Of a DNA stretch of 64,000 nt, positions 33,265 through 44,494 are shown one piece after another. The notes under the pieces were generated by a model. The model was not told the origin of the DNA, searched no databases, and saw nothing but the letters and a program-made list of their open reading frames with translations. How positions within the stretch are numbered: the stretch's first letter is position 1; each line of letters opens with the position of its first letter. This stretch comes from Lentinula raphanica. Lineage: Eukaryota > Basidiomycota > Agaricomycetes > Agaricales > Omphalotaceae. The stretch spans positions 186,001 through 250,000 of the forward strand of contig JANVFP010000016.1 of assembly GCA_027919835.1 (NCBI GenBank). The letters run 5' to 3'. A program made the position numbers and the translations under genes.

Positions 33265-35188
33265 GATCCATGTTCATGTTGAGGTCTTCGTCTGTGTTGC
33301 TTGAGGTTTCGGGCTGCTGCTCGAGTACGGCAAACCTTGATTGCGTCTGCGCCTGCGAGTCTTGAGGGTTGCCCGCGTTCTTCCTCGTCTTGGTCTTCTT
33401 CTTTGGTACGGTCTGGAATTGGTCAGTTTCGGCTCTACCTTGGTCTTGTGTCCTGTTGTTGTCTCTAGTCGTTCCCATTTGTCGGATTCTCTCTGGGCAC
33501 GCCCGGCTCGTCGCACTATGAATTGCGTCAATGTTCTTCTCGCTGCAGTTGACGCACCTCAGGTTATGGTTACACTGCGCCACAGTCCCAGTTCGGATCG
33601 CTTCTTCGTCGAATACTATTTCGTTGTACCTTGGGTTATCTCTGCATGATCCGCATTGGAGGGTGTGTTGAAGTTCGTTGTGGTCTTCTCGTCCGCACAA
33701 TGCACATCGTTCCTGGGCTTTGCACTTGTCCGCGCGGTGCCCGAATGCCTTGCATCGTCTGCACTGGGGGTTCGTCGGGGTTCGGTCCTGGTACTTGCGG
33801 ACTTTGCAGGCCTTCCCGAACATGTTCAGCACCTTGCCGCGTAGGATGGCTTCCGCCACCTGGCTGTCTGAGACCGCGAATTGTATCGACGACTCTCTCT
33901 TGTTAGCCAGTTCCGAGGCCTGGACTACGAACCTTGGGTCAAGTGCAAACCTCCCTTCGGCGAGTACGGGGTTGTACGTTGTCATCTCCTCCTTGAGTTC
34001 CGCTGTGTTGTGTGGTCTTGGCGCAATCCCGCTGTTGAGTCTCCATTGGCTCCCGGTCGAGACGCCATCCACGATTATCTTGTGCCAGACGTGGTTGAGT
34101 TTGGTATCCACAGGTGTCGTGCCGTTCACGGTGTAGAACTCTTGGAAGTCTTGAAAGAAGGGTTCCAGGGATTTCGCCGATTGACCGGCCACTGTTGACA
34201 GTACGAGGTTACCGCTGACGTTCCATTTCGCCGTTGCGACGCGTATATTTCCAGCATTGGGGTGCGAACCTATGAAAGCATTTAAGTCTCGTGTGATCGA
34301 GCATGGATCCTTACGGAATTCTTCTGGTACTGCCTCTTCGAAGTGCGCCACGAATTGCGATGCCCGTTCGCTTTCCTTCTTCGACGTTGTTGCGGTCTTC
34401 TTGTTACGCGTAGTTCCCGGGTTCTGTTGTTGCGGCGCGTTCGCAGCTTTGGCCGCGTAAGAGTCCGCTGCCCAGTTCGGCCTAACGTTGCTCGCGGTGT
34501 TGATTTTGAGCGCGCGTTCTATCTCAGTGATCCTTGCAGAGTCTGTCCTCCTGGCTTCGGCGAAGGATTCGGTTAGTTTCGATATTGCCAGCGTTACCTT
34601 GTCCGTTGATTTGCTCCCTCTCAATCCAACCTGTGCAAGGAGGTCTACGAGCTCTTCGCCCGTGGAACCCACTTGCTCGTCGAAGTTTGATGGTATGGCC
34701 CCTTCTCGTAAGGCCCTCCGGAGATCTTTCGCCAATTGGTCTATGGTGAAGAAGATTGCGGATGTTAGAATGGCCTGGTCCGTTAGAACTGGTTGTTGTT
34801 GGTAATTCGGTACTGGCGGCGGTTGCTGTTGAATTGTCTCTTGTCCGGGCTGGTCCCAATCTTGGTCCATGGGACCGGGCTCCGAGTAGTTCGACAGCTG
34901 GCTCTCCCGTCCTTCCCGTCCATTTATTGAGGGTGAGTTGTTTTCGCTTCGGCGTGACGACGTGGTGTTTATTTGAGATGTGTTCTTGATAGGATCGTAC
35001 CTGCTATCTCGTCTTGACGCGGCATGTTCGGCTGTGGTATTCTTGTACCTCTGAGGTGGTGTGGGTGATGACGTGCGTGAGGGGGGAGTGAAGGAAGTTT
35101 TGGCTCTCGGGCCTTTTGGTGTTTTTTCGGTGTCTTTTCCCGGATCGGGAGGGTTTTTTCGCTTTGGTAAGCTGGAAGAATCGCCCAT
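33257..35188 (-). CDS. LINE ORF1: nucleic-acid-binding Gag-like protein
   Basis: A 643-residue open frame from the ATG at 35188. The N-terminal part is rich in Pro, Ser and Thr, the middle is an alanine/acidic region, and the C-terminal third has Cys/His knuckles: CRRCKAFGHRADKC (CCHC), CALCGREDHNELQH and CVNCSEKNIDAIH with following cysteine. Such proteins coat the LINE RNA and form the ribonucleoprotein. The stop overlaps the ORF2 start in ATGCCTGA, which suggests that ORF2 is translated by termination-reinitiation; this is inference. Confidence 0.88.
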   Translation of the reverse strand: MGDSSSLPKRKNPPDPGKDTEKTPKGPRAKTSFTPPSRTSSPTPPQRYKNTTAEHAASRRDSRYDPIKNTSQINTTSSRRSENNSPSINGREGRESQLSNYSEPGPMDQDWDQPGQETIQQQPPPVPNYQQQPVLTDQAILTSAIFFTIDQLAKDLRRALREGAIPSNFDEQVGSTGEELVDLLAQVGLRGSKSTDKVTLAISKLTESFAEARRTDSARITEIERALKINTASNVRPNWAADSYAAKAANAPQQQNPGTTRNKKTATTSKKESERASQFVAHFEEAVPEEFRKDPCSITRDLNAFIGSHPNAGNIRVATAKWNVSGNLVLSTVAGQSAKSLEPFFQDFQEFYTVNGTTPVDTKLNHVWHKIIVDGVSTGSQWRLNSGIAPRPHNTAELKEEMTTYNPVLAEGRFALDPRFVVQASELANKRESSIQFAVSDSQVAEAILRGKVLNMFGKACKVRKYQDRTPTNPQCRRCKAFGHRADKCKAQERCALCGREDHNELQHTLQCGSCRDNPRYNEIVFDEEAIRTGTVAQCNHNLRCVNCSEKNIDAIHSATSRACPERIRQMGTTRDNNRTQDQGRAETDQFQTVPKKKTKTRKNAGNPQDSQAQTQSRFAVLEQQPETSSNTDEDLNMNMDHA

Positions 35189-35312
35189 TTCGAGGGAGAT
35201 TATAGTTTTATTGCCTACTTATTGACTTTCTCCTCTGTATTTCCTTGTTCTCCGAGGCTTTTCAACCGTGGGAGAGTTCGGAACAGGTGATGGTTTAAGA
35301 TCAAAGTTCGGC

Positions 35313-35327
35313 GGTCTCTTTGATATT
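35313..35327 (+). repeat. LINE target-site duplication, right copy
   Basis: GGTCTCTTTGATATT, identical to 28566-28580. The sequence continues TTGCGCAACATTCTC as it does upstream of Y3 (TTGCGCACATTCTC, about 38549), so this is the original context of the Y2 promoter. Confidence 0.92.
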
Positions 35328-35393
35328 TTGCGCAACATTCTCGCACTCATCTTCTACTGCACTACTATCTTCTTTCCGACGATTTTATCCTCT

Positions 35394-37090
35394 ATGAAAC
35401 GCCTTCAAGCCCTTCGAGTGGTTTACGTCGTCGGTGCTGCGTCCACTACCCTCGCTGCACCAACAAGTTTACAACCTCCTTCGGAGGCTCTTTCTGGTCT
35501 CGAAGAGCCTTCCAATGCAGTCTCGCACCAATTCCAGGCTGATGGTTTTCCGGCCACTGCGGGGCTCGACGTTCATGAGCCCCAAGCTACGACTATCGTC
35601 GTTGACGAGTCTGTCCGAACTGTCAGTGTCATTTTCTCACTGTATCATTACTCTGAATCGATGCTAATAATAACTCTATCCCTCTTTTATCACCTTTGAT
35701 CACAGGATCCCGATGACCTCTTCCACAAGTTGAAGACGTGGAACATACGAGACGACGCGAGTCATGCCGCAGCCCATGATGTACGTCTTTCTTTCCTTGC
35801 ACATACCATGGCAGCAGGATTGATTGAAAACATCTGTTTGTCATTCTTCTTTCAGCACGATCAAAGCGCCGTTACACTGGCCGATATCTCATATAACCCC
35901 GTCGACTCGAAGCCGTCCGCCGCGGGGCTCGATGTCCGTGAGCCCCAAGCTACGACGATCGTCGTCGATTCCGTCCGAACTCAGGTCAGTGTCATCATAC
36001 ATTGTACTATTTCTTTGAATCGATGCTGACTTGAACCTTGATACCTCTGGTTATAGGATCCCGATGACTTCTTCGACGAGACGAGGAGTTTCCGAGACGA
36101 CGCTGGTGCCCATGATGTACGTCTTTGTTTCCTTGCGCGTAATAGTCAGGAGGACTGATCCAAGATATCTGTTTGTTATTCTTCCAGCACGATCAAAGCG
36201 CCGTTACACTTACAGATGTTTTGTATAACCACGTCGACTCGAAGCTTCGCCGGAGGGCAGGCTCTGGGACACAGTCTACCTCCGGTTCACAAACTTCCAG
36301 CTCACAAGAGCTAGTGGACATCAGTTATATGAGATACGTGGAAAACAAGCAGGCAGCGGAGAATCTTTATGCTGGACTCGCACTTATAGAGCCATCCGGG
36401 TGGGGCCCGAGGAAGACTCGCAAAGTCGCCGTTGTTGTCTCTTATGGCCAGAAGGCCATAGATTGGTTGAAAGAGGCCCATGAGCGCGGGACGCAGGCTC
36501 GGGTCAAGGGCCAATCTGGTTACAAGTTGATCCCTCTTCCAAATCTCGCAAAAGAGACGGAACGCTTGAATGGCCTTATATCCAAAGCTCAATCTCTGCC
36601 TATCACTGGTGCAACTTCCGAAGCACCCACGTCTCCCCCGGTTGCTCAAGCGGGAGGGCCTGCTAGAAATCGTGGTGGATATGAACGACAGAAGGTTGGC
36701 AGTGATAATGGTGATGCCGAGTCAGAATCCGACGACTACGTTCCTTCTAAACCTAGAGGATATAAACGGAAGAAGCCTGTTGACGATAATGATCGCGACT
36801 CCGCCGACTCTGCCTGGCTTCCTTATAAATCTGGGACTAGAGCGCGTACTACTACTAGTAGGAGAAAAGCCGGAAGACGAAGAAAAGGAAAGCAGGTTAC
36901 GGAGAGTGATGATCCAGATGGTGACTACGTTCCTCCCGCTGGCTTTTCTTCTCGAGTGGGAGCGTCTCAGACTGGGTCATCCCGTGGTGGTCCTAGTACT
37001 AAAAGTAGCACTTTAGCGCAAAAAGCTGCTGATTCGGACTCTGATTATGTTCCCGGTTCTGACCGCTCGGACTCTGAACTTTATATGTAA
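35394..37090 (+). CDS. Secreted protein of family Y, Y2 (duplicated exon pair)
   Basis: Predicted 464 residues from five exons: 35394-35621, 35706-35780, 35856-35984, 36057-36116 and 36188-37090; GT-AG introns and a continuous frame. Signal peptide: LRVVYVVGAASTTLAAP. Exons 2 and 4 are copies of one another (DPDDLFHKLK and DPDDFFDET; both end in AHD), and exon 3 repeats the start of exon 5 (HDQSAVTL) plus the end of exon 1 (GLDV(H/R)EPQATTIVVD). Exon 5 reaches DSKLRRRAG, a Kex2-type dibasic site, then a helical domain (YMRYVENKQAAENLYAGL, KAIDWLKEAHERG) and a long tail of acidic/basic blocks with three DYVP motifs. No known domain. Likely a secreted pro-protein of unknown role. Confidence 0.78.
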
Positions 37091-38540
37091 CTTCTACATA
37101 GATCCTACTTCAAATACTCCAAAGCCCGTTGTTGTAGGTTGTTGTACTTTCCCAATCGCAACTGTCACACTCCTGGAATTCGTGTTTCTTCGGTGAATGC
37201 CTTCAGTGATCGAGTACCGCCTCACACGAAGGGAAATCATGAGATATCTGCTCTCACATCTTGTATCTCCCTCACCGTCATCAGCTTATCCAATGTTGAA
37301 AACGACCAAAAGCCACGAGCAGTCCTAATCATTAATCAGTCAGAGAAAAAATGACAAAGGAAATGAGAGAGATACTTGAAACTAAGAACGGACGAAACTT
37401 GGACGAAACCGTCATGATATGGCGCCTAGTATTAGGCGCTTACGGTATATACACTGGTAGACGCCGTATACTACCTACATACTTTCTTTCTCAACGTTAT
37501 TGTCTTCGTCGTCTAGGGTGCCTCGGCGCATTGCGTCTGAACCTGACAGAAACGAAGCAACTCACTGCCACTTTCTCATTCGATGTACGACAGTCAGCGA
37601 TGGATCATCAAACATTGCCTTACACTTTTTACTCGGATGAAAGGACGCAGACGAGGTAGGGAAATCTCCGACTCGACATGGAGAATCTGGACTCTGCTCC
37701 GCCACCAGAGCTATTTACGACTGGTCCTTACCGGTTTGTACGCTTTCGTACCTCTGGAACGTGAAGTGCGCTCAAAAAGCCCATCAACATGCGGGTCTCC
37801 TTGAAAGCCTTTTTCCAATGGAATGCACAGCTTCATACACAGGCAAGTGCTACTACATGTGGCACTAAGTATTGGCCTCACGCAAACCCAAAGCCGAGTC
37901 ATCGTTCGCTATTGACGACCATTGTGAGTTGTTGTACTCGATTGGTTTCTCTTTTGAGTGATGTACATCCTAGTAGGCATTCAACTTTGGGAGGCATTCA
38001 AGCTCAAAGAAAGCTCAAGGCTCAACAACATGTATCATCTCCCGTCCTCTCCCGTCCTGATCAATCCACGGGGAAAGATAAGAAGGGTTAGAACTTGAAA
38101 CTCAGAAAAGCCGATTCCACAGGGAAGAATGAATTGAGCTACTGCCATAGGCGATATGCTCTCGAACCAGTGAAGTTGCTGTTTTCCTACTTCCAAGAAT
38201 CGAGCTCTAACTTTGGTCCCCGAACTAAGGTTTAACGTTCAACGTATATGCTACAGCTTACCAGCAAAACTGTCAAGGTACGTAGGATGGGTATATACCA
38301 GGCGAAAACAGTTTCAACTTGTACCAGACAAGTTCCTTCAAAATATCCCTCAATGAATTATGATCATGGATGATACGGGATTGCTGATCATCATCTAGAC
38401 TTCGATACACTCTCGTTATTCATAGCGAATGATGCCACAGCACAGCCGGATAATCCAACCCTTGGCCCTCGGGCGTGCCTAGTCGAAGATAAAAAGACGT
38501 TCGAGAAGATACGCAATCTCCCTCCAGAGCTGGTCTCCTT
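37091..38540. repeat. 3' flank of Y2, duplicated after Y1
   Basis: Non-coding homologue of 27331-28565. It also shares about 90 bp with the 3' flank of Y3 (GAATGCCTTCAGTGATC at 37195 and 40147). A relic of a hydrolase exon lies within it. Confidence 0.75.
37255..37297 (-). pseudogene. Relic of an alpha/beta hydrolase exon
   Basis: The minus strand reads GCTGATGACGGTGAGGGAGA and then TACAAGATGTGAG, which matches exon 6 of the hydrolase at 41164-41202 (ADDGNGDTRCE) and the preceding intron end. Nothing else of the hydrolase gene is clear nearby. Confidence 0.6.
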
Positions 38541-38626
38541 GATATTTTGCGCACATTCTCCCACTCACTGTCTTGTACTGCACTATCTTCTTTCCAACGA
38601 TATCTTACCATCGTCCATCTAAAAAT

Positions 38627-40061
38627 ATGAACCGCCTTGCACTTCGAGTGGTTTATGTCGTCGGGGCTGTTTCTACTACCCTCGCTGCACCGACTTTGCA
38701 ACCTCCTTCGGAGGCTCTTTCTGGTCTTGAAGAGCCTTCTACTGCACCCCTGTACCAATTCCAGGCTGATTCTTTTCCGGCCACTACGGGGCTCGATGTT
38801 CGTGAGCCCCAGGTTACGACTATCCTTTCTGACGAGACTGTACGAACTGTCAGTGTCATCGTTCACTATGCCATTAACTCTGAACCGATGCTGACTCTAT
38901 AGCTGTTTTGATACCTTTGATTATAGGGTCCCGATGACCTTTTCGACGAGGCGTGGAGCATACGAGACAACGCTGATGCCCATGATGTACGCTTCTCTTT
39001 CCTTGCGCATACTACACCAGCAGGATTGATCGAAGATATCTGTTTGTTATTTTTCATCCAGCACGCTCAAGGCGCCGTTACACTGGCCGATATCTCGTAT
39101 GACCACGTTGACTCGAAGCCGTCCGCTGCGGGGCTCGATGTTCGCGAGCCCAAAGCTATGACTATCGTCGTTGATTCTGTCCGAACTGTCAGTGTCATCA
39201 TTCGTTGTGCCATTTCTCCGAATCGATACTGACTTGAACATCTCTTGATACCTTTGGTTATAGAGTCCCGATGATCTCTTCGACAAGACATGGAGTCTAC
39301 GAGACGACACTGATGCCCATGATGTACGCCTTTCTTTCCTCGCGCAGCATAGTATAGCATTGATCAAAACTATCTGTTTGTTATTTCTCATCCAGCACGA
39401 TCAAAGCGCCGTCACAGATGCTTCGTATAATCACCTCAAGTCGAAGCTTAGCCGGAGGGCAGGTGCTCCGGATCAGGAGCTCGTTGACTCCAGTTATAAG
39501 AGATACGTGGACAACAAGCAGCAAGCGGACGACAATTATGCACAACTCAAAGGTATAAAGCCCCGCGGATCGGCCTCCGATACTAAACTAATCGCCAAAG
39601 TAAACACCTACGACAATTCAGCCCTAAGTTGGTTGGAGACAGCTCATGAGCACGGGACGTCTGCTTGGGTCGACGGCAAGTTGATCCCTCTTCCAGATCT
39701 CGCAGAAGAGAGAAAACGCGTAGAGAATCGATATTGTGCTGATGACAGTAAAGCTTCCACAGCACCGACGGGAGGGCGTGCTCGTGCTGGTGGTAGTAAG
39801 CGAACGCAGGTTACTTCTGATGACGGTGATGACGGTGATAGTGATGACGTTACGAAAGACCCTACCTACAATCCTTCTGCTGATCCTGGGGCGCCTGGAA
39901 GAGGCCGCAGAACTAGACCTGCCAAGGGAAAGCAGGCTGTGACTCGGCCACGCCGTGGTGGTAGAACTAGTACTAACATCCAGTCTGACACGGCTGCTGA
40001 TTCGGACTCTGAATCAGTTCCTTATGACCCCAAAGACTCTGATTACGTTCCCTCCGATTGA
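38627..40061 (+). CDS. Secreted protein of family Y, Y3 (duplicated exon pair)
   Basis: Predicted 377 residues from five exons: 38627-38848, 38927-38986, 39062-39187, 39264-39323 and 39396-40061; GT-AG introns and one frame. Signal peptide LRVVYVVGAVSTTLAAP. The exon order is the same as in Y2: exon 2 (GPDDLFDEAWSIRD) and exon 4 (SPDDLFDKTWSLRD) are duplicates, and exon 3 carries GLDVREPKAMTIVVD. The last exon has KLSRRAG (dibasic site), a helical domain (YKRYVDNKQQADDNYAQL, ALSWLETAHEHG) and a tail with basic (RGRRTRPAKGK) and acidic blocks, ending DSDYVPSD. It is shorter than Y2 in the tail. Product secreted by inference; function unknown. Confidence 0.78.
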
Positions 40062-40821
40062 AGTAGATCCTAGATAGACTGCTTACTACATAGCCCGTTG
40101 TTGTTTTTCGCCAATCGCAATTGTCACACTCCTGAAGTTTCCTCGGTGAATGCCTTCAGTGATCTTTATACGAAGAAATACTATGACTCAGAGAGCCGTA
40201 TCCTATTCCCGCTACCCTTTAGGGTAGAAGGGTTTTATGGTCCAGCTCGATTTTCCGTTGGCTGAGATTTACGAAAAATGTGCATCGGGCCGTTTCCGAT
40301 CCGCTTCTTTCCGTGTCTACCAAAAAGGTTGTGTTTCATGCAGCGTTAACTTTCTGGTCCTCAATATCAACGCGAGAAGTTTCATGGCTCTTTGGACCTT
40401 CTAACCTTTTCTCTTTCTTGTAAACCTGTAGGGACCGGGTAGCGGGCTGTGCCGCTAGTCGGCCCTACTGGTTATATATATATAGCTACTACGAGGCAGC
40501 CATTCAAATGATTCCTCGTCTCATGAGCAGCAAAATTGACGTTGAGTACAGTTATCGCGAAATTGGGATAAAAACTAGCTGGCCACCGACTGCTTGAAGA
40601 TGTGTCTACAGCTTGGGGTAAATTAGACTTGACTCACTGCACGCTGCACTTTCTTGTACACGGTGAAATCTGGTGGATAATAAATAGTATTTAAACGAGG
40701 ACGATGATTACTCTAGCGAGAATGGACCCGGACGATGTCTACGTACGTTGTCATATGATTAAACCGAATGGTAGACCAAGTGGTACGATACGAAGGGATA
40801 GAAACTCCAGACGAGCTTGAA
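40062..40821. other. Interval between Y3 and the hydrolase gene
   Basis: Convergent 3' flanks. The first 110 bp resemble the Y2 flank. A possible stem-loop lies at 40428-40467 (TAGGG and CCCTA outside, TAGCGG and CCGCTA inside). A short TA tract follows at 40474. No gene seen. Confidence 0.45.
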
Positions 40822-42548
40822 TCAGTATACGAATAACTACCAGCACGAACCCCCAAGAGAAAACAACAATAATTTCATCAGAATCCAATAATATTCATTG
40901 CAAGAAGGAAGAGAAACGTAAGGACTTACTTTATCAATACCCTCAGTGCTCTCCATCATCCCTACGTTATCATGCGACACACCCTCTACCCAGTCAACAG
41001 TGGCGTTAGCTGGCCAACCAAATGTCGCGTTCACCATGCTGACGAAGTTTTGCCCTCGGGTATAATGCGTCGAACCTTGAGTCTGTGGAAAGAGCAACGG
41101 TGATAGAATGTTAACGTCTCAGATTCCAAGAAGGGTCGAGGAGTGAGTGATTCAGTTGCTTACCTCTGCCTCACATCTCGTATCTCCGTTCCCATCATCA
41201 GCCTATCAGAGGTTTTCAAAACATGATGTTCAGTCTGAGACGGACGAAGGCGAACGAAAGAACGAACCGTTCCCCAAGCATAGTTCACAATCCTCGAATT
41301 GTACAACGCCAACACCGAATCCCTATCCAGATCTGTCCCATACGCAGGGAAACCGCTTGCTAGCCCGTACTTGTAGTCGTCCACGCCAGAACATGATGCG
41401 TTGGGATAGGGACGGTCGGCGGATAGCCACATGAGTGAGCCGGGGTTGGCTAGGAGTAGTATAAAGGAATGAATGAGATGAGATGGCTCGATCGATAGGA
41501 TAGAAAGAAGAAGATAGAAGAGGGAGGGAGACTCACCAACCCAAAAATGAAGACGATCATCATCCGTCGTCGTCTGGCGCATACCAACGTATCGTTGAAC
41601 CATTTGACCACCTGCGGAATGGCCTGCGAGGACGACCGTCTATCAAAAACGAGAAAAGGAACATTAGCTCGTATGTAACAGAATAAGAGATCCAAAAGCA
41701 CTCGTATATACTCACATTCAGATTTGGATAAACCGTCCTGTTCATATAATACCCAATCAACCTATCCAATGCCTCGAAGCTACTATACCCGTCTATCCCA
41801 TCCGGCCCAGTATTCTCGTGTCCACTTATCCACGTCGTCATCCCCCAGATCAAGACATCCTCCGGGGCGGCGCCCGCTTCGACGTCGGCCTCTGTCCAGA
41901 AGCAGGGAGCCATGAGGGATATTTGGGATCGGGAGATGGAAGAGTTTTGATAGTTGGCGAGGTAGAGAGCGTTGTTCATGGCGTTGAAGTAGTACCAGCA
42001 GTCTCGGGGCTAGGAATGAAAGGAGAAAGAGGTGAGTTTTGGAAGATCGGTCGAGAGGGAAGGTGATGAGATGTGGGAAGACGGATTGTTCTGGTGCTTA
42101 CCTTCCCGGGTAAAACGATGACGGCTCTAGTAACCTCAGTAGGGACCAAGCCAGTCGTTTGGTACACAGGCTGTTGCAATGCAAAAGAAAAAGGCACCAA
42201 ATAGTCAGTAAACGACTCAACAAAACAACAACCACAAAAGACTCCGAGCTGAACTAGCGCGTATTTCTGTCTATTTCTGTCGTATTCCGTACTCACCAAC
42301 ATCGCTCCAGAATCATCCAAGATCCAATTCGGATACGCCGTCGCGTCTGCGACCTCGGGCATCGACTGCCATCCGTCGTCTGGGCTTCCGCCTACGGCGG
42401 GGTCTGGGTTGGATTCTTGACGAGGGAGAAGGGGTGTTGCTTGGGAAGAGAAAGAGGAAGGAGGAGAGTTACGGGGAAGGGTAGCGGCTAGGATGGGTAC
42501 CGCGACTTGGAGTGCTGCTAGGAGAGATACGAGAGTGAAGACTCGCAT
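40822..42548 (-). CDS. Secreted alpha/beta-hydrolase
   Basis: Predicted 368 residues from eight exons: 42548-42297, 42170-42102, 42009-41716, 41639-41537, 41449-41268, 41202-41164, 41082-40930 and 40836-40822; every intron is GT-AG and the frame holds. A signal peptide opens the protein (VSLLAALQVAVPILAATLP). The nucleophile serine lies in AGHSAGGQM (exon 4), a GxSxG elbow, and a histidine in GVSHDNVGMM (exon 7) is in the right place for the catalytic His; the acid is not assigned. N-glycosylation-type sites (NQNSS region, NRT, NAS, NAT) fit a secreted enzyme. The substrate cannot be told. The last exon is only 15 bp (LFVY), so the 3' end is the least certain part. Y3 converges on it. Confidence 0.82.
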
Positions 42549-44269
42549 CTTGGATGTGCGGTGCTTGGGTAAAGCAGAAAGAAGTGAAGGAATGGAATGG
42601 ACAGGGATGTCAAGCGACGTAAAAGAGAGAGGCTTCTAGGTAGGTCGTGGGGCGATTGAGAAAGGGAGAGAAGAAACAACGCGCGTTATATATCCATATC
42701 TCGGAGAAGGCCAAGATTTACTTACAATTGTATGTATAATAAATCCCGCGTTTTTTCGGTGGGTATTTACTATTGGGCGAAGGACGGCTAGAAATGGCGC
42801 ATATCTAATTCAATTCCACCGGCTTGAACAATGATTTGATCCAGAATTTGGGAGGGATGGATGATCTGGATGATTGGATGATCAAGTATGTAGTATGATT
42901 ATCCGTTCTGGTGCGCGAACCGGTTGGTTGCTAATAGAATTGTGAAACGCGGATAAGGAGGGTGAGGAAGACAGACTCTGAAAAGACAAGGGAATGCTAG
43001 AGAAGCTCGTGGTCATCGCGATTGATTCCCTTGGATCTCAAGTTGACGTCGAGAGCCCATATTGTGTGGTGCGTCGTTGAAATTCCTGACGATTGTGTGC
43101 TTGAAAGTGTAAAGTGGTCGCATGTATGTACGTTGTGGAGTGAGAAGCCTTTGGAAAGTTACGCTGATAACCCTTTCGCGTTCGATGGGAAGAGCAGGGA
43201 TACAGGTCAGGGATACGAGCGGTGTGATATGGTCTCAATACATACGAAACTTGAGTCTTGAAGCGACCACTAGCGACCAGCGGTTCGGAGTAGTTCGGAG
43301 TCCGGACAGTGGACACTGGTGACTGGAGTCTGGAGCTCCTGTAGGTTACTCAGTAATATTTACTGGTGGGTGGTTGGGCTCTATTGTTAGATGGAGTACC
43401 AACAGGTGGCAGGTGCTACCATACACCACGGTGAATGCTGATGCAGGGGAATTAGAGAGACTGCCAAGGCCCAAGGAAGAGCGACAAAACCACCTCTTCG
43501 GGGATACGCATTTCCGACTTGGACACCGACGTCTGATGATGCGCAGATGATGCAAGGAGATGCGAACTGACAGTGATGATAAGACGAACTTCTCAACTCT
43601 CGGTTCGTACAGTCATAGGTTGATATGTAATCGAGTTCACAGAAGAACGGGATACGAGAGGATACGAGCGGATATGAGATGGTAGCAAATTAGGCGCACG
43701 GGGATCGCCTGTGTCAGTAGCCAGCTCACAAGCAAAAATTATACGTGTGGTCTTCTCCCTTCTCAACGTCGTAAAATTTGTTCTCGCATAAAGTTTGTGG
43801 CGTGGAGCAAAAAGACTTCTCGGGTTTGGCGTCTTCGATGAGTCTGGTATGGGGTGGGTAGCAGTCCAGAGTCCAGTCGTACAAAGCCTTGCTGGGCTAA
43901 GGATCGTTAGGAGAAGGCCAAGGGAGGCTTGGAGTTTTGGGGGTTGTGGGGGAATTTGGGTGACGATGATTGTTGTGGATGCTCTAGCCGCTGTGGGCAG
44001 TGGTTCGCAGGGAGTCAAACCGTCAGAATCTGAGCATAACAGGAGACGGTAGCTCAACAAATATCTGTGGTTGCGCTTGTGACGACCCTCTGTGCACGAT
44101 AATGGGAGGTGTTGAGCGTAAGTGGAAGGGGAGGAAGAGGCGGTTCGGAACACTGTCGTGGACCAGGATAAGATGATTCGAAAGCATCGGAGGCATGAAG
44201 CATGTAGGATAATGGATATGAGGTGGAGGATTCGCAATGGCGATAGATGTTGACATTGAACGTTGAAAC
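42549..44269. other. Interval between the hydrolase and the CACTA element
   Basis: The hydrolase promoter probably lies at its left end. An open frame of 233 codons on the minus strand (43593-44294) has no family signature and a frame-shadow look. The segment 43108-43235 is repeated near the right end of the window. Confidence 0.45.
43108..43200 (+). repeat. Dispersed repeat, copy 1
   Basis: Matches 62056-62140: shared words are GTGGTCGCATGTA, TTGTGGAGTGAGAAGCCTTT and AACCCTTTCGCGTT. The two copies lie 19 kb apart in the same orientation. Origin unknown. Confidence 0.75.
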
Positions 44270-44494
44270 GTTGAAACCCAGTCAAAACCTGCAATGGAAT
44301 AGTCTGGTGAAAAAGGATGAAATCCGTGAGAATCTGGGTACGGCTGGCCAGAAATGTTGATACATACCTCGTAGTGATCGGAGTTCCGTAATTCTCCTGC
44401 CTCTTTTGTTACCGTCATCGTGCAATGAACTCGATTTCATCCTATTTCATCCTACTTGTCTGAAACTTAGCTTGAAACCAACGACTTTGCAGTT

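Larger units (their letters stand above)
28581..35312 (-). mobile_element. Tad1-like LINE, full length, 6.7 kb
   Basis: Minus-strand non-LTR retrotransposon with a 5' untranslated part, ORF1 with zinc knuckles, ORF2 with endonuclease, reverse transcriptase and RNase H, a 3' untranslated part of about 460 bp and a poly(A) tail (T run 28581-28602 on plus). It is flanked by an exact 15 bp duplication. The two-ORF structure with an APE-type endonuclease and a C-terminal RNase H fits the Tad1 clade of fungal LINEs. Only one frame break is seen, and CpG is normal, so the insertion is young. Confidence 0.93.

Noticed and set aside
43593..44294. 233-codon open frame on the minus strand
   Set aside because: No domain, no homologous copy, odd composition rich in Ser, Leu and Cys, and it overlaps the left end of the CACTA-like element.
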